DNA from: Castor canadensis
Lineage: Eukaryota; Chordata; Mammalia; Rodentia; Castoridae
Length of the DNA: 64,000 nt
Direction: 5' to 3'
Assembly: GCF_047511655.1 (NCBI RefSeq)
Contig: NC_133398.1
Location: forward strand, 54,317,638-54,381,637
The position numbers were made by a program, and so were the translations under genes. Below are positions 35,585 to 48,851 of the stretch, piece by piece. The first letter of the stretch is position 1, and each line of letters starts with the position of its first letter. The notes under the pieces were generated by a model. That model was not told where the DNA came from. It worked only from the letters and a program-made list of their open reading frames with translations, and made no database searches.

Positions 35585-35850
35585 ACATGGTCATATTTTA
35601 TGTACACTTTTTAAAAACAGATAAATTAGATGTGCTAATTTTTTTTAGGATTGTTTCCTGTATGTTCACAAGAGTAATTGGCCTATCATTTTCCTTTTTT
35701 TTAGTATCCCTTTCAGGATTATTGTTGGATTCCTTCATATACCAGAGCACACAAATATTCTGGAATCTCCTCAATTCAATTTTAGCCCTAGAGATTATTC
35801 CAATAGGGCTGCTGTCTCTGAGGGCACCAGGTTAAATAGGGGAAAATATC
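35585..35850 (-). mobile_element. Old L1 ORF2 (reverse transcriptase region) fragment
   Basis: The plus strand 'ggattgtttcctgtatgttc', 'gtaattggcctatcattttc' and 'cctttcaggattattgttgg' is the reverse complement of the L1 RT region just downstream of the catalytic motif. Decayed. Confidence 0.7.
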
Positions 35851-37249
35851 AGACTGACATTTATGTAGGCAGAACATAAGAAAGGAAACTACTAAAGAAT
35901 TAGGCTCAGGTCATTAAAAATACTCTGCCCCTTACTACAAAATATCGGTGGACACTGACTCTCAACCCATTATTTAGTAGGAATAGTAGCAAATGGGTCA
36001 GACTTAGAGTAATATTATCACCAACCTTCCAGTCTACTCCAGCCATAGAAAATTAGAAAATAGGTAAGACAAATGCTACATTTTTAAAATACCTTTTAGT
36101 TTGAAGTTAGTCTTATTTCTGTATATTCATACAGATGTTTTCTTTTAATAAGATGTGACCTAAAAAGAGAAGAAGACTGACAGTCTGGGCAATGAAGAGT
36201 GTTAAAATAAGCTTCATTGAATGGTTTGGGAAGATTACCAGATGCTCTACATATAATGCATGCTTCTTCAACTTCATTCCTGGGGAGAAGCAGAGACATA
36301 GCTCTTCTGAGTAATAAATATATTCACAGAAAACATCACCAAATCCTTAGTCATCTTGAGAATGAAAAATGAGACTATAAAATGCATGAAGAACAACACA
36401 GGAAATACCAAAGTAAAGCAAAGAGTGTCTTGGAAGGGAGAAATGCAGTGACAGAATTTCCTATTACAGCATGTTTTTACAACAAAAACATCTATATTTC
36501 CACAGAGCTCTAATACTCTGTGATAAAAGGATCTGTGCATCCAGTGACCAACACAGAAGATATATAAACTAGAAAGTAACTGGACAGCATATGCACCATT
36601 CTAGACATATCTTATCGTCAGTGTCAATGAATATTTATTGAGTTAGAGAGCATTTAGCCATGCCTGCAAACACTTGCAGCAAAAGCTACAGAAAAGTTCT
36701 AGTCCTTTCCCCCAGAACATTCCATTCCAAAGGACAAGATGCATATGTAGCTCCTTCGCTTTCAGTAGACAGACACTGCCTTATTTTTCTTCAACATGGA
36801 GATTCTTAGCAGACTCACTCCGCCAAATGAGAATGGAATTGAAAGAGTTTAAGTGTGTCTTTGAAGAAATGGAAGAGAAAGTAAACTGGATGACAGTGTA
36901 TGAAAATGTTTTTCTACCTGTAGGGAATTTAAGAAATCATGAATTGTACAAGAACTAGAATGCAACCAAGATCATGAAATAAATGCCAGGAATGTGGACC
37001 AAGATCACATAGAGACTCTCTCTGTTTCTCTCTCTTTCTGTTTCTCTCTCTCTCCCTTTGTTTCTCTCTCTCTTTCTGCCCCCCCCCCCCTTCGTTTCTA
37101 TAGACCCTTGAGGTCAGAGAATTGTTTCTCTACTTTAAGAAGATCTACTAGCAAGTCTGATGACAAATGGTAACCACTTCTCAACCCCAGTGTGAGGAGT
37201 ACCATGGAGCAGAGTGGCAGGGGCAAGTCTAAATCTTACACAATTGTAG
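35851..37249. other. Intergenic DNA with a CT-rich simple repeat
   Basis: Unique AT-rich sequence. An impure (TCTCTTTCTG)n/CT-rich tract followed by a C11 run occupies about 37016-37092. No gene was seen. Confidence 0.5.
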
Positions 37250-37815
37250 GACCCCTTTAATATAAAGAATATGCTTGAGATAGTGGGGACAGTTTCAGGT
37301 GACTAACAAGAGGAGAGAGAGGAAAAGAATGAAAGAGAGTGAATAATATCAAAATACATTGCATCTGTGTGGAAAGAAGGCATAAAGAAACACACGGAAA
37401 GCTGTTGAATAATAGGGTTGAGGGGAAAGAGTAAGTGAGAGTAACAAAGGAAGTTAATCTGATTACAGGACAGAATAGTCACAGGTGAAATGCCATGGCA
37501 AAACCTCTTTGAGCAATCAATATACACTTAAGAAAGGAAGGACAGGGAAATAAGACAGGTCCTGTTTGGGGGAGTGTACAAATGAGAAGGGGAGGGGAAT
37601 GCAAAGGTTAAAGGGGGGTGGATATGATTGATGTATTTTATATATGTGTATGAAGATAGAACAATGAAATCTGTCAAAATTGTCTTAAGCGGGGAGGAGG
37701 GGGATGAGGGAGAATGATAGTGGGGATGAACCTAATCACTGTAAGCGTATATGGAAATGTCACAATGAAATCCCCATACAACTACTATATCTAATAAAAT
37801 GTTTTCAAAATCAAA
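37250..37815 (+). mobile_element. Old L1 3'-UTR-type repeat, sense (second copy)
   Basis: Same family and orientation as 21125-21790. Shared landmarks are 'acaggtcctgtttggggg', 'agatagaacaatgaaatctg', 'ggaaatgtcacaatgaaatc' and 'ccatacaactactatat'. It ends in an A-rich tail near 37795-37825. Confidence 0.65.
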
Positions 37816-38460
37816 AGAAAAACCCACACAATTACAAATACAAAAGGAGATGGCAGGCCTTGAAACGCAGGTCCTCCATCTTATTTCCTCATCTTTATAA
37901 TCTACACCTCTGCAGGGTACAGCCTGTCTTGGGCCAGGGACAGCCTCTCCCAACTCCAGCTGCTGGCTGGCTGGACTGGCCAGATCTCTGACATTTTAAG
38001 AACAGCCAGAAATCTGGATGTTTTGGGGCAGTCCTCACAGTTTTAAATATTGGAAAGAAACTGAAATTTAAAAAAACAAAAGAAAATATGTGCAGCAAGA
38101 CTTAGCCTTTGGTCATCACGTTGGCACCTCTGGCAAACTGAATGATGCAATGACTGAAGCCAGAGGAAGGCTGATGCCCAAGTCTCAGCTGTCACCATCA
38201 TGGAGGCTGGCAGTGGCTGTGGCACCCACAGAAGGCCCCTGGGCTATGCCTCCCTTGAAGATAAGGACTTTGGGTGAGGAGTTTATGGAAAGGGTACAAA
38301 CATAAAGAAAATGTTACAGCAGTGAGGCAGAAGGAGATGACAGACTGAACATGGGAGTAGAACAACTACTTCCAGACCCTTTTCCTCAGAAATAGACTAA
38401 ATCATGGCCTCTCACACAGTGATCTCACAGTCGGGGCACATGGAAAACTTTAAGACAGCC
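37816..38460. other. Unique intergenic DNA, no gene seen
   Basis: Ordinary composition and no recognised element. Confidence 0.5.
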
Positions 38461-38461
38461 C

Positions 38462-38640
38462 TTCTGAGAATGTGGTCCATAAACCATCTTACCCTGGAAT
38501 ACTAGGTGTGCTTGCTAAAATGGAGATACCTGAGCACAACACCAGGAACTAGTTGTAGGTCTCTGTGCAAGGGACACAGGAATGTGCTCTTTAACAATCA
38601 CCAGGAGATTCTTAGCAAATGACATTTAAGAAACACCAGA
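38462..38640 (+). mobile_element. MER5-type hAT DNA transposon remnant
   Basis: It contains 'ctgagaatgtggtccataaa', 'caacaccaggaactagttg', 'aacaatcaccaggagattct' and a 3' end resembling 'aagaaacacca'. This is the MER5A layout in sense orientation. Confidence 0.75.
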
Positions 38641-40284
38641 GAGAAGGCTTTTGCTTTAAAATTTAGCCAAGAGCTGCTATGTGGAGGCTTGCAGGCCTCC
38701 AGTTATCTGAATTGGTGCTTCAGGCGTAGAGAGTAAGTTAGTCTCTCTCCTCACTGCCTTACTCCTGGCTGGCATATTTTTAGTTCTAAACCTGAATAGT
38801 TCTCAAAATCGCCCAACAGAATGAAGCACTGAGCGTTTAAGAGTATCACGTAAGCTAAATAAGTTGAGTTCCAGCAGGTCTGACCCTCCAGCTTCCTCCT
38901 TGGCATCCTTCCTGACACACTGCAACCTCAGCTGTATTTGTTGACACTTAGCAGATGAAGAACCCTGAAAACCGAGGTCTGCATTACATAAGTTGCAAAA
39001 TGCTTACCAAGGACAGTGTCAATACCAAGAACTTCTGATTAATGTAGTCTTGATTAGGTTAACTTGCATGAAAGAAAAATTCTCTAAGTGTTTCTGTGCC
39101 ATATTCTGAGAATGTGTCCATGTGGCAGGACCCATTCCTATGAAACCTCTTTCTCCAGAATGTCTCCACTTTCTTGCCACAATATGTGCCTGCACTTAGA
39201 GCCCTTGATCTGTATTTTCCCTAATTGGTACTGCTAGTCATGATGTTGTCTGTGCCTTTCTTTACCCTCAGAATTTTCAATTCCTGAAGGCTTGAGACCA
39301 CATTTAATTTAATAAGAAGAAATCAGTGTCAATCAGTTGTGGGGGAAGTAAGACATGATTAAGGCCTAGGAGGAAGGGAAAAGAACGTGCGAAACAGAAA
39401 AGCCAAGTTACAACCTGACACAACCAGACACAGGGGAGAAGATTGCCTTGCTCATTAGGGCTCTTTACGTAACCTGGGCCTGAGCTGGCATACCAAATAA
39501 TCTGCATAGCTACCCAATGCTGCCAGACTGAATCTTAAATATCTTTTCCTTGCCATCACCAGGGATCATTGTGTTCTCCTCACTGCCTGTGGTATCTTTT
39601 CTCTGGACTCATCTTTTAGCCCTCTCTGGCCAATTGTCATCTCTGTTCTTTACTTGCTAACACCTGTTTTCATCTTCCTCCTCCTCCCTTGGATAATTAC
39701 AGGAGGAACTTCCAGGTAACACCTCCTAACTCAACCTTCTGTGCCCTGTCAAGTCAAGAGCAAAGCCAGATGAGGACATGTGGGAAGGGTCAGAGGAATC
39801 CTAGGGAAGGGAAAGGAGAGAAGAGTGGGGAAGGATGTACCTTATGCGTAGTAGGATCACCCTAATTACATCTCTAGCTCCTTCAAGGTAAAAGAATACC
39901 AGAGTATGTTTGAGCATCTGTCTCCATAAGCGAAAAAATGAAGCGGAAAAGTTTTGATGTCCTTTTTCTTGATTAGCATTTTGAGTAAATGATGCTTCAA
40001 AGTCATTGTTTCCAGTCCAAGACCCACTGAAATGGCAGCAGCTCTCAATTCTCTTTATAGAAGATTCACACAGTAAATTCAGACTTTTAACATCAAACAC
40101 CCTTGTCTTATTACTCTATTTTCTAAACTATTTCTTTAAAAAACACAAAACCCCAATATTTATTTTTACCTGTCTCCTTTTCTCCAACTCTGTGGAGGGC
40201 CAAAATGGAGATATCCTGTCCCTGACACACCATTCTTTATTTAGGTCACTGTCATTTGTTGAATGTGACCCCACCCCCAAAATT
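38641..40284. other. Unique intergenic DNA, no gene seen
   Basis: No repeats or splice-bounded open frames recognised. Minus-strand frames at 39801-40100 overlap each other and look random. Confidence 0.5.
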
Positions 40285-43094
40285 CTTTTTTTTTAAATAA
40301 TTCACATTTTATTTATTTATTTTTTTTATTCATATGTGCATACAATGTTTGGGTCATTTCTCCCCACTTCCCCCACCCCATCCCTAACCCCCCCCCCGCC
40401 CCCGCTCCCTCCCTTCCCCCCCATCCCCTCACTATCTGGCAGAAACTATTTTGCCCTTATCTCTAATTTTGTTGAAGAGAGAGTATAAGCAATAATAGGA
40501 AGGAACAAGGGTTTTTGCTAACTGAGATAAGGATAGCTATATAGGGAGATTCCTGGTATTGATTCCATATACATATGTGTTACTTTCTAAGTTGATTCTT
40601 CTCAAACTAACCTTTTCTCTAGTTCCTGGTTCCCTTCTCCTATTGGCCTCTGTTGCTTTAAAGTTTCTGCATTAGTTTCTCTGCATTGAGAGCATCAAAT
40701 GCTATCTTTTTTTTTTTTTTGGGTTACCTACCTATCCTCATACTTCCCTTGTGTGCACTTGCCTTGTCATGTGATCAAAGTCCAATCCCCGTGTTGTGTT
40801 TGCCCTTGATCTAAAGTCTGCATATGAGGGAGAACATATGATTTTTTGATCTTCTGGGCCTGGCTAACCTTGCTCAGGATGATGTTCTCCAGTTCCATCC
40901 ATTTACTTGCAAATGATAAGATTTCATTCTTCACGGCTGAGTAAAATTCCATTGTGTATAGATACCACATTTTCTTTTCTTTTTTTTTTTTTTGCTCTTT
41001 TTGTTTTTTTTTTTTATTTTTATTTTTTTTTCATTTTTCTTTTATTATTCATATGTGCATACAAGGCTTGGGTCATTTCTCCCCCCTGCCCCCACCCCCT
41101 CCCTTACCACCCACTCCACCCCCTCCCGCTCCCCCCCTCAATACCCAGCAGAAACTATTTTGCCCTTATTTCTAATTTTGTTGTAGAGAGAGTATAAGCA
41201 ATAATAGGAAGGAACAAGGGGTTTTGCTGGTTGAGATAAAGATAGCTGTACAGGGCATTGACTCACATTGATTTCCTGTGCGTGGGTGTTACCTTCTAGG
41301 TTAATTCTTTTTGATCTAACCTTTTCTCTAGTACCTGGTCCCCTTTTCCTATTGGCCTCAGTTGCTTTAATAGATACCACATTTTCTTAATCCATTCGTC
41401 AGTGGTGGGGCATCTTGGCTGTTTCCATAACTTGGCTATTGTGAATAGTGCTGCAATAAACATGGGTGTACAAGTACCTTTGGAGTAACCTGTGTCCCAT
41501 TCCTTTGGGTATGTCCCCAAGAGTGGTATTGCTGGATCAAATGGCAGGTTTGTGTTTAGATTTTTAAGAAGCCTCCAAATTTTTTTCCAGAGTGGTTGTA
41601 CTAGTTTACATTCCCACCAGCAGTGTACAAGTGTTCCTTTTTCTCCACATCTTTGCCAACACCTGTTGGTGGTGGTGTTGCTGATTGTGGCTATTCTAAC
41701 AGGGGTGAGGTGGAATCTTAGTGTGGTTTTGATTTGCATTTCCTTTATGGCTAGAGATAGTGAGCATTTTTTTCATGTGCTTTTTTGGCCATTTGAATTT
41801 CTTCTTTTGAGAAAGTTCTGTTAAGATCACTTACCCATTTCTTTATTGGTTCATTAATTTTGGGAGAATTTAGTTTTTTAAGTTCCCTATATATTCTGGT
41901 TATCAGTCCTTTGTCTGATGTGTAGTTGGCAAATATTTTCTTCCACTCTGTGGGTGTTCTCTTCAGTTTAGAGGCCATTTCTTTTGTTGAGCAGAAGCTT
42001 CTTAGTTTTATGAGGTCCCATTTATCTATGCTATCTCTTAGTTGCTGTGCTGCCGGGGTTCCATTGAGAAAGTCCTTGCCTATACCTATTAATTCCAGAG
42101 TATTTCCATTCTTTCCTGTATCAACTTTAGAATTTGGGGTCTGATATTAAGATCCTTGATCCATTTTGAGTTAATATTGATATAGGGTGATAAACATGGA
42201 CCTAGTTTCAGTTTTTTGTAGACTGCTAACCAGTTTTCCCAGCAGTTATTGTTCAAGAGACTGCTATTTCTCCATTGTATATTTTTAGCACCTTTGCCAA
42301 AGATAAGTTGGTTATAGTTGTGTGGCTTCATATCTGGGTCCTCTATTCTGTTCCACTGGTCTTCATGTCTGTTTTTGTGCCAGTACCATGCTGTTTTTAT
42401 TGTTATTGCTTTGTAATATAGTTTGAAGTTGTGTATTGTGATACCTCCAGCATTGTTCTTTTTACTGAGTATTGCCTTGTATTTTTGTGGCCTCTTGTGT
42501 TTCCATATAAATTTAATGGTAGATTTTTCAATCTCTTTGATGAATGTCATTGGAATTTTGATGGGAATTGCATTAAACATGTAGATTACTTTTGGGAGTA
42601 TCGACATTTTTACTATGTTGATTCTACCAATCCATGAGCATGGGAGATCTCTCCACTTTCTATAGTTTTCCTCAATCTCTTTCTTCAAAAGTTTATAGTT
42701 TTCCTTGTAGAGGTTGCTCACATCCTAGGTGAACACCTAGGTATTTGATTTTTTTTTTGAGGCTATTGTAAATGGGATTGTTTTCATACATTCTTTTTCA
42801 GTTTGCTCATTGTTAGTGTATAGAAATGCTAATGATTTTTCTATGTTGATTTTATCTCCTGCTACCTTGCTCTAGCTGTTGATGGTGTCTAGGAACTTTT
42901 GAGTAGAGTTTTTGGGGGATTTAAGGTATGGGATCATATTGTCTGCAAATAGGGATATTTTGACAGTTTCTATACCTATTTGTATTCCTTTTATTCCTTC
43001 TTCTTGCCTAATTGCTCTGGCTAGGAATTCCAGTACTATGTTGAATAGGAGTGGGGATAGTGGGCATCCTTGTCTAGTTCCTGATTTTAGAGGG
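40285..43094 (-). mobile_element. 5'-truncated L1 with decayed ORF2
   Basis: It reads in reverse from a T-rich tail through the C-rich 3' UTR and the ORF2 C-terminal region up to the RT region. It stops abruptly after 'gattttagaggg', where the full-length copy continues. ORF2 is split into several frames by indels. Its age is intermediate: more diverged than the copies at 15.7 and 54.8 kb. A second L1 tail has inserted into it at 40977-41370. No target-site duplication was found. Confidence 0.92.
40977..41370 (-). mobile_element. Nested 394-bp L1 3'-UTR insertion
   Basis: A younger L1 3' end (poly-T, then 'catttttcttttattattca', C-rich tract, 'cagcagaaactattttgccc', ending 'ggcctcagttgctttaa') interrupts the L1 above in the same orientation. 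Exact 18-bp target-site duplications, TAGATACCACATTTTCTT, lie at 40959-40976 and 41371-41388. Confidence 0.95.
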
Positions 43095-43421
43095 TATGTA
43101 CCAATACTATTTTAAGGAGACATTCAGATCTGTTAGAAAAACAGTTCCTCTCCTCTTTGTTAAAGTAAGAAATCCATCTAATTTCAGTACCCTCAGAGAT
43201 GAGACATATAGTCTAAATACAGATTAAGCTTAAACTGGCCATGATATCTTTTTCTTTTCCTTCCATTTTTTAAATTATGAAGGCAAGCCAACAAAATTAA
43301 ACTTTGAGTATAGCATTTATAGTATATGTATGCAGAGTTTTAAAATCTTAAGTCATGAAAATGGATTTTTCTTCTCCTTCCTCCCTCCTTAACCACTCTG
43401 AGGGAGATGCCCTATTCCTGG

Positions 43422-43475
<54 letters not shown>

Positions 43476-43799
43476 CCCTTTGCCCCCCAACATGATCATG
43501 ATTCTGTGACATAACTCTATGGGAAAAATCCATGAGTAGAGAATTGTGCTAAATATCAGCTTCAGGGACAGAATGGCACAAAGGACCTCACAAGTGGCTG
43601 GGCTGAGGCAGGCCATTGATATCCTTGGAGCTCCTGCTAAGAAAGATTCGCCAATGATGACAAGTTATAAGTGTCCTATACTTAAAAATAAGATAAAACT
43701 GTGTTCTTTTGACAAGTCTAAATCTTAAGCTAGTTATGACCTTTACTGTAAATGCCATTGAATTATGACTAAGAAAGGCCCAGGTTTGAAAAAGACTGT
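43095..43799. other. Intergenic DNA with a (TC)n microsatellite
   Basis: A pure (TC)n tract of about 22 units lies at about 43428-43472. The rest is unique. No gene. Confidence 0.6.
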
Positions 43800-44455
43800 A
43801 CATCTATTTGGGAAACAGTCTGGCAGTTCATTAAAAGATTAAACATAAACTTCCCACATGATTCTGTAATTCATAGGATTACTTGGGTATCATCCCAAGA
43901 GAAATGTAAGCATATGTCTACATGAAACTTGTGCACCAAAGTTCATGATAGAAAAAATACAAAAACACAAATATCCATCACCAATGAACAATAAGATGGG
44001 AATAAAACAAAATACAGAATTTTATTCAGCAATAAAAAAGAACAATACTCAGCACTAAAAAAAGAACAAATTACTAATATGTGCTACAACATGGATGAAC
44101 CTTGAAAACATTATGCCAAGTAAAAGAAGCCAGTCCCCAAAAGCCTACATATGATATGATTCAACTTATATTGAATGTCCAGAATGGACAAATCTATAAA
44201 GACAGAAAGTAGATTAGTTATTTCCTAGCAGTGGGGCAGGGGTATGGTGAGCGATGAGGAGAGAAAGGAAGCAAGTGCTGTAAGTTTTTATTGAGAGGAG
44301 AAAAGGTGATTTAAATGTTCTCAAATTTATTGTCTTGGTGGTACAACTCTGTGAATATACTCTGCAAAAATCCTTGAACTATCCATTTTAAGTGGGTACT
44401 CAAATGATGTGTGAATTATATCTTAATAAATAGTATTTTAAAAATAGTGAGATAG
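43800..44455 (+). mobile_element. Old L1 (L1M-type) 3' end, sense
   Basis: It contains 'ggaaacagtctggcagttca', 'tgctacaacatggatgaacc', 'ttgaaaacattatgccaagt', 'agacagaaagtagattagtt' and 'gtgaattatatcttaataaa'. This is the classic 3' part of an ancient mammalian L1. Coding capacity is lost. Confidence 0.9.
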
Positions 44456-46825
44456 GGAACCCCTTGCCCAAATCAAGTGCATCATTTTTCCTTGCGTTAT
44501 TAAAACAGGCACAAACTAGCTCTTTTGCTCAGAAAATGTACATTCTTAGGTCCACTGTTGGCAATGCTTTAATTATGAAATATCTAGTCACATAGCAGGA
44601 ACACCTAAGACAGGAACTTTCTGAGGGCATCTGGTTCCATTTCTGCCTTAGAGCAAGATCTTGATCAAACCAACCGGTAACAGCAACAAGGTATGACATC
44701 ACCCATTAAAAACTATGAATGAAGAATGTTCTTTGCAGTGTTGTGTGATGGCCAAGGTTTGCCTCATACTTGAATATTGCACAAGCAGAATACAAAGACT
44801 TTCCAAATGATTAGCTGTTGAGAACGAGAGGAAATAAAGAGATAGCGGTAGCCCCTCTGAATGTGCAAGTAGAGAAGAGAGATGCTAGTAGCAGGAATAG
44901 CAAGCCCACAGTTTTGAGCAGAAAATGAGAACTATCATCCATTGGCAGTGCTAGAGGACATCCAAGAGTAAAAGTAGAGCCAAAGGACCAGAATTTGGTT
45001 GGGGTAAGTTAATCTTTCATCCATTTTTTTTTTATTCATCTAGTCACTCCCCCATTCATTGAATACACATTTATTAAGTTCCTACTAAACTGTCACAGCC
45101 AAAGGGAGCCTGAGGACAGATGACGACAAATGCAATGTGGTATCCTGGGTGGGATCCTTCAACAACAATAATTAGGTAAACACTAAGGTAGAAATGTACT
45201 ATAGGAAGACATCAGCACCCGGGGGAACCTAGGTATCCCACTGATTCTGATGAGGCAGAGGTAAGGACAGTAGCACTCCAGCCTTGGGATCTTACAGCCT
45301 TCCAAGCCAAGAGTCATGACAGTCCTTGGATCTAGAGGGCCCCTTTGCACTTAGTAATTGTGATAATACTTTAGTTTATAGAAGACCTCAACAGCTTCAG
45401 AGTGCTTACTGGTACCTTCGCAATCTTGATAAACAGGCAAAAAAAGCAGCACCACCTTCTACAGATGAAAACAGCAAAGCCCGTGGGGCTCATGGATTTC
45501 TTCCAGGTCTTGCACGGGTAGTTAAAATGGGTTAGAATCCAAGTCTTCTGATTCCTCATCTGATCCTCACTCCAGGCCACTTGAAAGCCGAAAGTCAGAT
45601 AAAAGGAAAGCCCAATGCCCACAATTTTACAGCAATGAACTACAGACATTGAATTTTCTAGAAGGTGAATGATAGGTAGCAGCAGCATTTGGCAGCATGT
45701 CCTCTTCTATGATACCTGCACAGGATGATTCAAGCAGGAGCAAAGGTCACTGGGTTGCCTGGTCACACTTGACAACTCCAACCTTCTAAGAATCTACCTC
45801 TGAAGATGGGCCCACACCAGTGCTTGGCCAACCAGGACTCTACAAGGGTAGTTTCATAGGAATCTGTTATCAGATGACTGTGCAGACAATGTTCCTCCTT
45901 CCTAGCTCTGTCCTGCCCAATGTATATAAATGGAAATCTCCTAGAGGGTTCCCAGGAGAGCTTTGGGATTTGTGTTGCCCACTTCCCCTCCCCAATTCCT
46001 CTCTTGAATCTTGAAAAACAGAAAAAAGCCAGGAAAATCTCAGGACCGTGTTCTAACATTACTGACCCACTAGACCAGCGGCCTCTCCACTGCCCTTAAG
46101 AGGAGAAAATAAACCCTACTCTTTCAAATCATTGTCAACAAATTCTTTTACTGTAGTTCCCTTCCCTTCAAAGCCCTGAATGTGTCATCTCAATAATTTT
46201 ATTACTTCTCCATTTCTATCAGATGCATTGACCTACTAAGAAACTATTGAATGATTCTTTAAAAATACATTAATAATTAAGATATATTTTAAGTTGTCAA
46301 TTTCCCATCTTTTAGAAGATTCACAAAATTTACTTGCCTGTTATGATACCCAGTATAACGAGTATTTCTGGTAGAAGTAACTTTCACTATAATGAATATT
46401 TACTGAAGTGAAAATATTTATTAAACCTGTCCAAACAGCTAATAAAAATTTCTTGAATACTCCTCTGGGTTAGACTCTATGCTAAATATTCTAAATGCTA
46501 AAAAGATGGTATTCCTCTCTAGAGATGTTTGACATCTAGTAAAGGATCCATAAAAATTAATAAATCAGTGGAATGGTGTTAAAATAATTAAAGGCAAAAT
46601 CCTATTATAAGTTTCAAATAAGAGTTAAGCAATTCTCTGTAAAACAGCCTCTTTCATTTATGTAATTTATAATACATGCATTCATATGATTTAACTTCAA
46701 ACCCAGTTACTGAAATTCAAAGTTTCATTTCACTCATAGAAGAAAACTTTGCATCTCTCATTTTATAAACATCTTACTATAATGCTTCCGATTAGGCTTC
46801 CTGGGTACTTAACAGCTAGTATGCC
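44456..46825. other. Intergenic DNA with short ancient-repeat traces
   Basis: Around 45035-45100 the phrase 'attcattgaatacacattta' resembles an L2/MIR3 end. The next 100 bp ('gatgacgacaaatgcaatgtg') resembles an old interspersed repeat that I cannot name. Otherwise unique, and no exon was seen. Confidence 0.45.
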
Positions 46826-46827
46826 CT

Positions 46828-46985
46828 TAGTTTGGTCATTCAACATCTGTGCATCCCAGATTTCCCATCTATAAAATGGGGATTATTACGGTATATATCC
46901 CATATAAGGATTGAATGAGTTTTGAACAGTGCCTGACCACCATTCGGCACTCTACCCAGTCAGCTATTATTATGTAGCTATTTTC
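46828..46985 (+). repeat. MIR SINE
   Basis: It contains 'tttcccatctataaaatggg', 'attgaatgagttttgaacag' and 'tgcctgaccaccattcggca', and ends 'cagctattattatg'. This is a typical MIR core and 3' part. Confidence 0.85.
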
Positions 46986-48851
46986 CAGGGTAAAATTGCA
47001 GTTTATACTTGTTTTCAAGCAGGATGCAATATTGGAGATTTCTCTCTCTTCTGTGCTCTTGTAAAAGCCAGTAACTTTCAAAAGTTTGAGGCCTGTCAGA
47101 TCCTCCATTTCGGGTTGGTCTTTAGTGCTCTTGCCTATCCTAGGTCCCTACAGCCAGAAAAGCTAAGCCAGGAGCAGTTGGCTGGGCAATGAAGGAGGTT
47201 GTGCTACTCGGGGGAAAAACTGAAACATCCAGGGCATGGGTGTGGCAGGAAAGCCAGGGCCTGGATGCCACTGTGTCCTGCCAGCATCAGGCTCATGTGG
47301 CCTTCTATCTTGTCCAAACCTTGAGGATGGCAAGTTCCAGGCTTCTCTGCGGTCCATCTGTTCCCAGACCACAAGCAGCTCCAGTTGTCCTTTCCTCTTC
47401 TCTGCATCATACCTTTGCCACATCTGCCTCAGAGCAAGCACAGCCCTAAAACAGTTGTCAAGCAGAAGCTCCATCCCCTTGCCCTGAGCTCCAGCCCATC
47501 ACAACAGCCAGGGAAACCATCTGAACACAATCCTCAAACCTCTTCTCTCCTGTCCCTCTGCACCAGGTGGTCTCACTTCTGGAAACAAATAGCAATTAAA
47601 CACAGCTTTTGGTCCCAAAATGAAACCGATTTAACCAAAAGTCTGTCCCAATCTTGATTCTAAAAAGTAAAAGGGCAAAATGATTTAATTTGTAAAGCTC
47701 CATCCATTGTCAAGATACCTACTGAATTCACAAACTGAATCAGGTCTTTCAATTGGCCGAAGGTCAACATTTTAGACCACACATCTCTGCTTGATGCCGC
47801 TTGAACAACAGAAATTATTGGGAGAAATTCCTTTTCAAAGTGGTGACTTGGGCAGCCATTATTTAATTAATTTAATTAAGGGTTAAACAAAATTGTTGCA
47901 TATGCTGTATGTTACTGCCCTCCAGTGTTCACTGCTGTTATTGATAGATGTTATTCTACTTGGAAAGAACAGCTCTCAGTGATGCCTTCTTGATTTTCTT
48001 CTAATTTTGAGAGAGATGGCTTGTTTTGCTCAGTGTTCAATGAATTTTCCCTGTCTTCCTAGGTTCAAAATTTAGTATTCAGAATAGGGAGCCTAAAAAC
48101 CAAGGCAACAACAAAAAGAAACAGAATGAATCTGGAAACAAGGACTGAGTAACTCAAGGGTTGCTTTGAATATTAACTCTTATTAAAAGTATTCCAAAAT
48201 TGGTAAGATTTGGAAAGGAGAAATTACTCTTAATTTCCAGTGAAATTATTCAGTCCACTCTCTATAATGAAAGTCTAATTGTCTTTCACTACTTATATGT
48301 CTCAGGAGTATTTCTTAGCATTTGTGCTTCAGAGATTGATAGAAAAAATTAACAACAGTCCATCAGTTGGCTACTAGTTAGCATCTCTGGTGAGAGGTCT
48401 GGTGAGGCAAAGGGTCGGTTGCATTCATCACAACACCCATTTCAAATAAAAATAACATCACTGTTGTATTAATTATGATAGTATTTGTCATCCATATCCA
48501 TTATATAATAATCAACATATTAATTATTATAGTAATAACATATATTGACAAGTCAAAATGTAGATCTCCATTATAAGTGGGTATTTCCTCAGACACCTGT
48601 GAATGCCATGCTATTTTTTGACACCAAGATCCAGGGTAGATTTCGAAGTAGCTCACTTTTCTGCACGTCCCTTCACTATGCTGACTCACTAATGCACTCA
48701 GCAAACCAACGTGCTTCGTTACTCCTTATCAGCCCACAAGTCTGTAGAATGATTATATAGGAAGCCTGTGGGCGGTGTGCGGCTGTGACTGTGCATTCAC
48801 TAAATGTGTAAATTTTATGTTTGCTCTAAGTTAAATGTAATCTTTTCTTAC
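46986..48851. other. Unique intergenic or intronic DNA
   Basis: Repeat-poor. It includes an AT-rich homeodomain-site-like stretch at about 47860-47890 (TAATTAA repeats). Overlapping frames on both strands at 47163-47657 reflect a locally higher GC content. Nothing has clear splice boundaries. Confidence 0.45.

Noticed and set aside
40907..41197. Phe/Pro-rich small proteins on the plus strand
   Set aside because: These are translations of the L1 poly-T and C-rich 3' UTR tract in reverse orientation.
43428..43472. (TC)n tract as a CRISPR-like array
   Set aside because: It is a plain dinucleotide microsatellite. No repeat-spacer structure exists anywhere in the window.
45326..47657. Cluster of 60-105-codon frames on both strands
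   Set aside because: None is bounded by convincing splice sites, and opposite frames overlap, as expected by chance.
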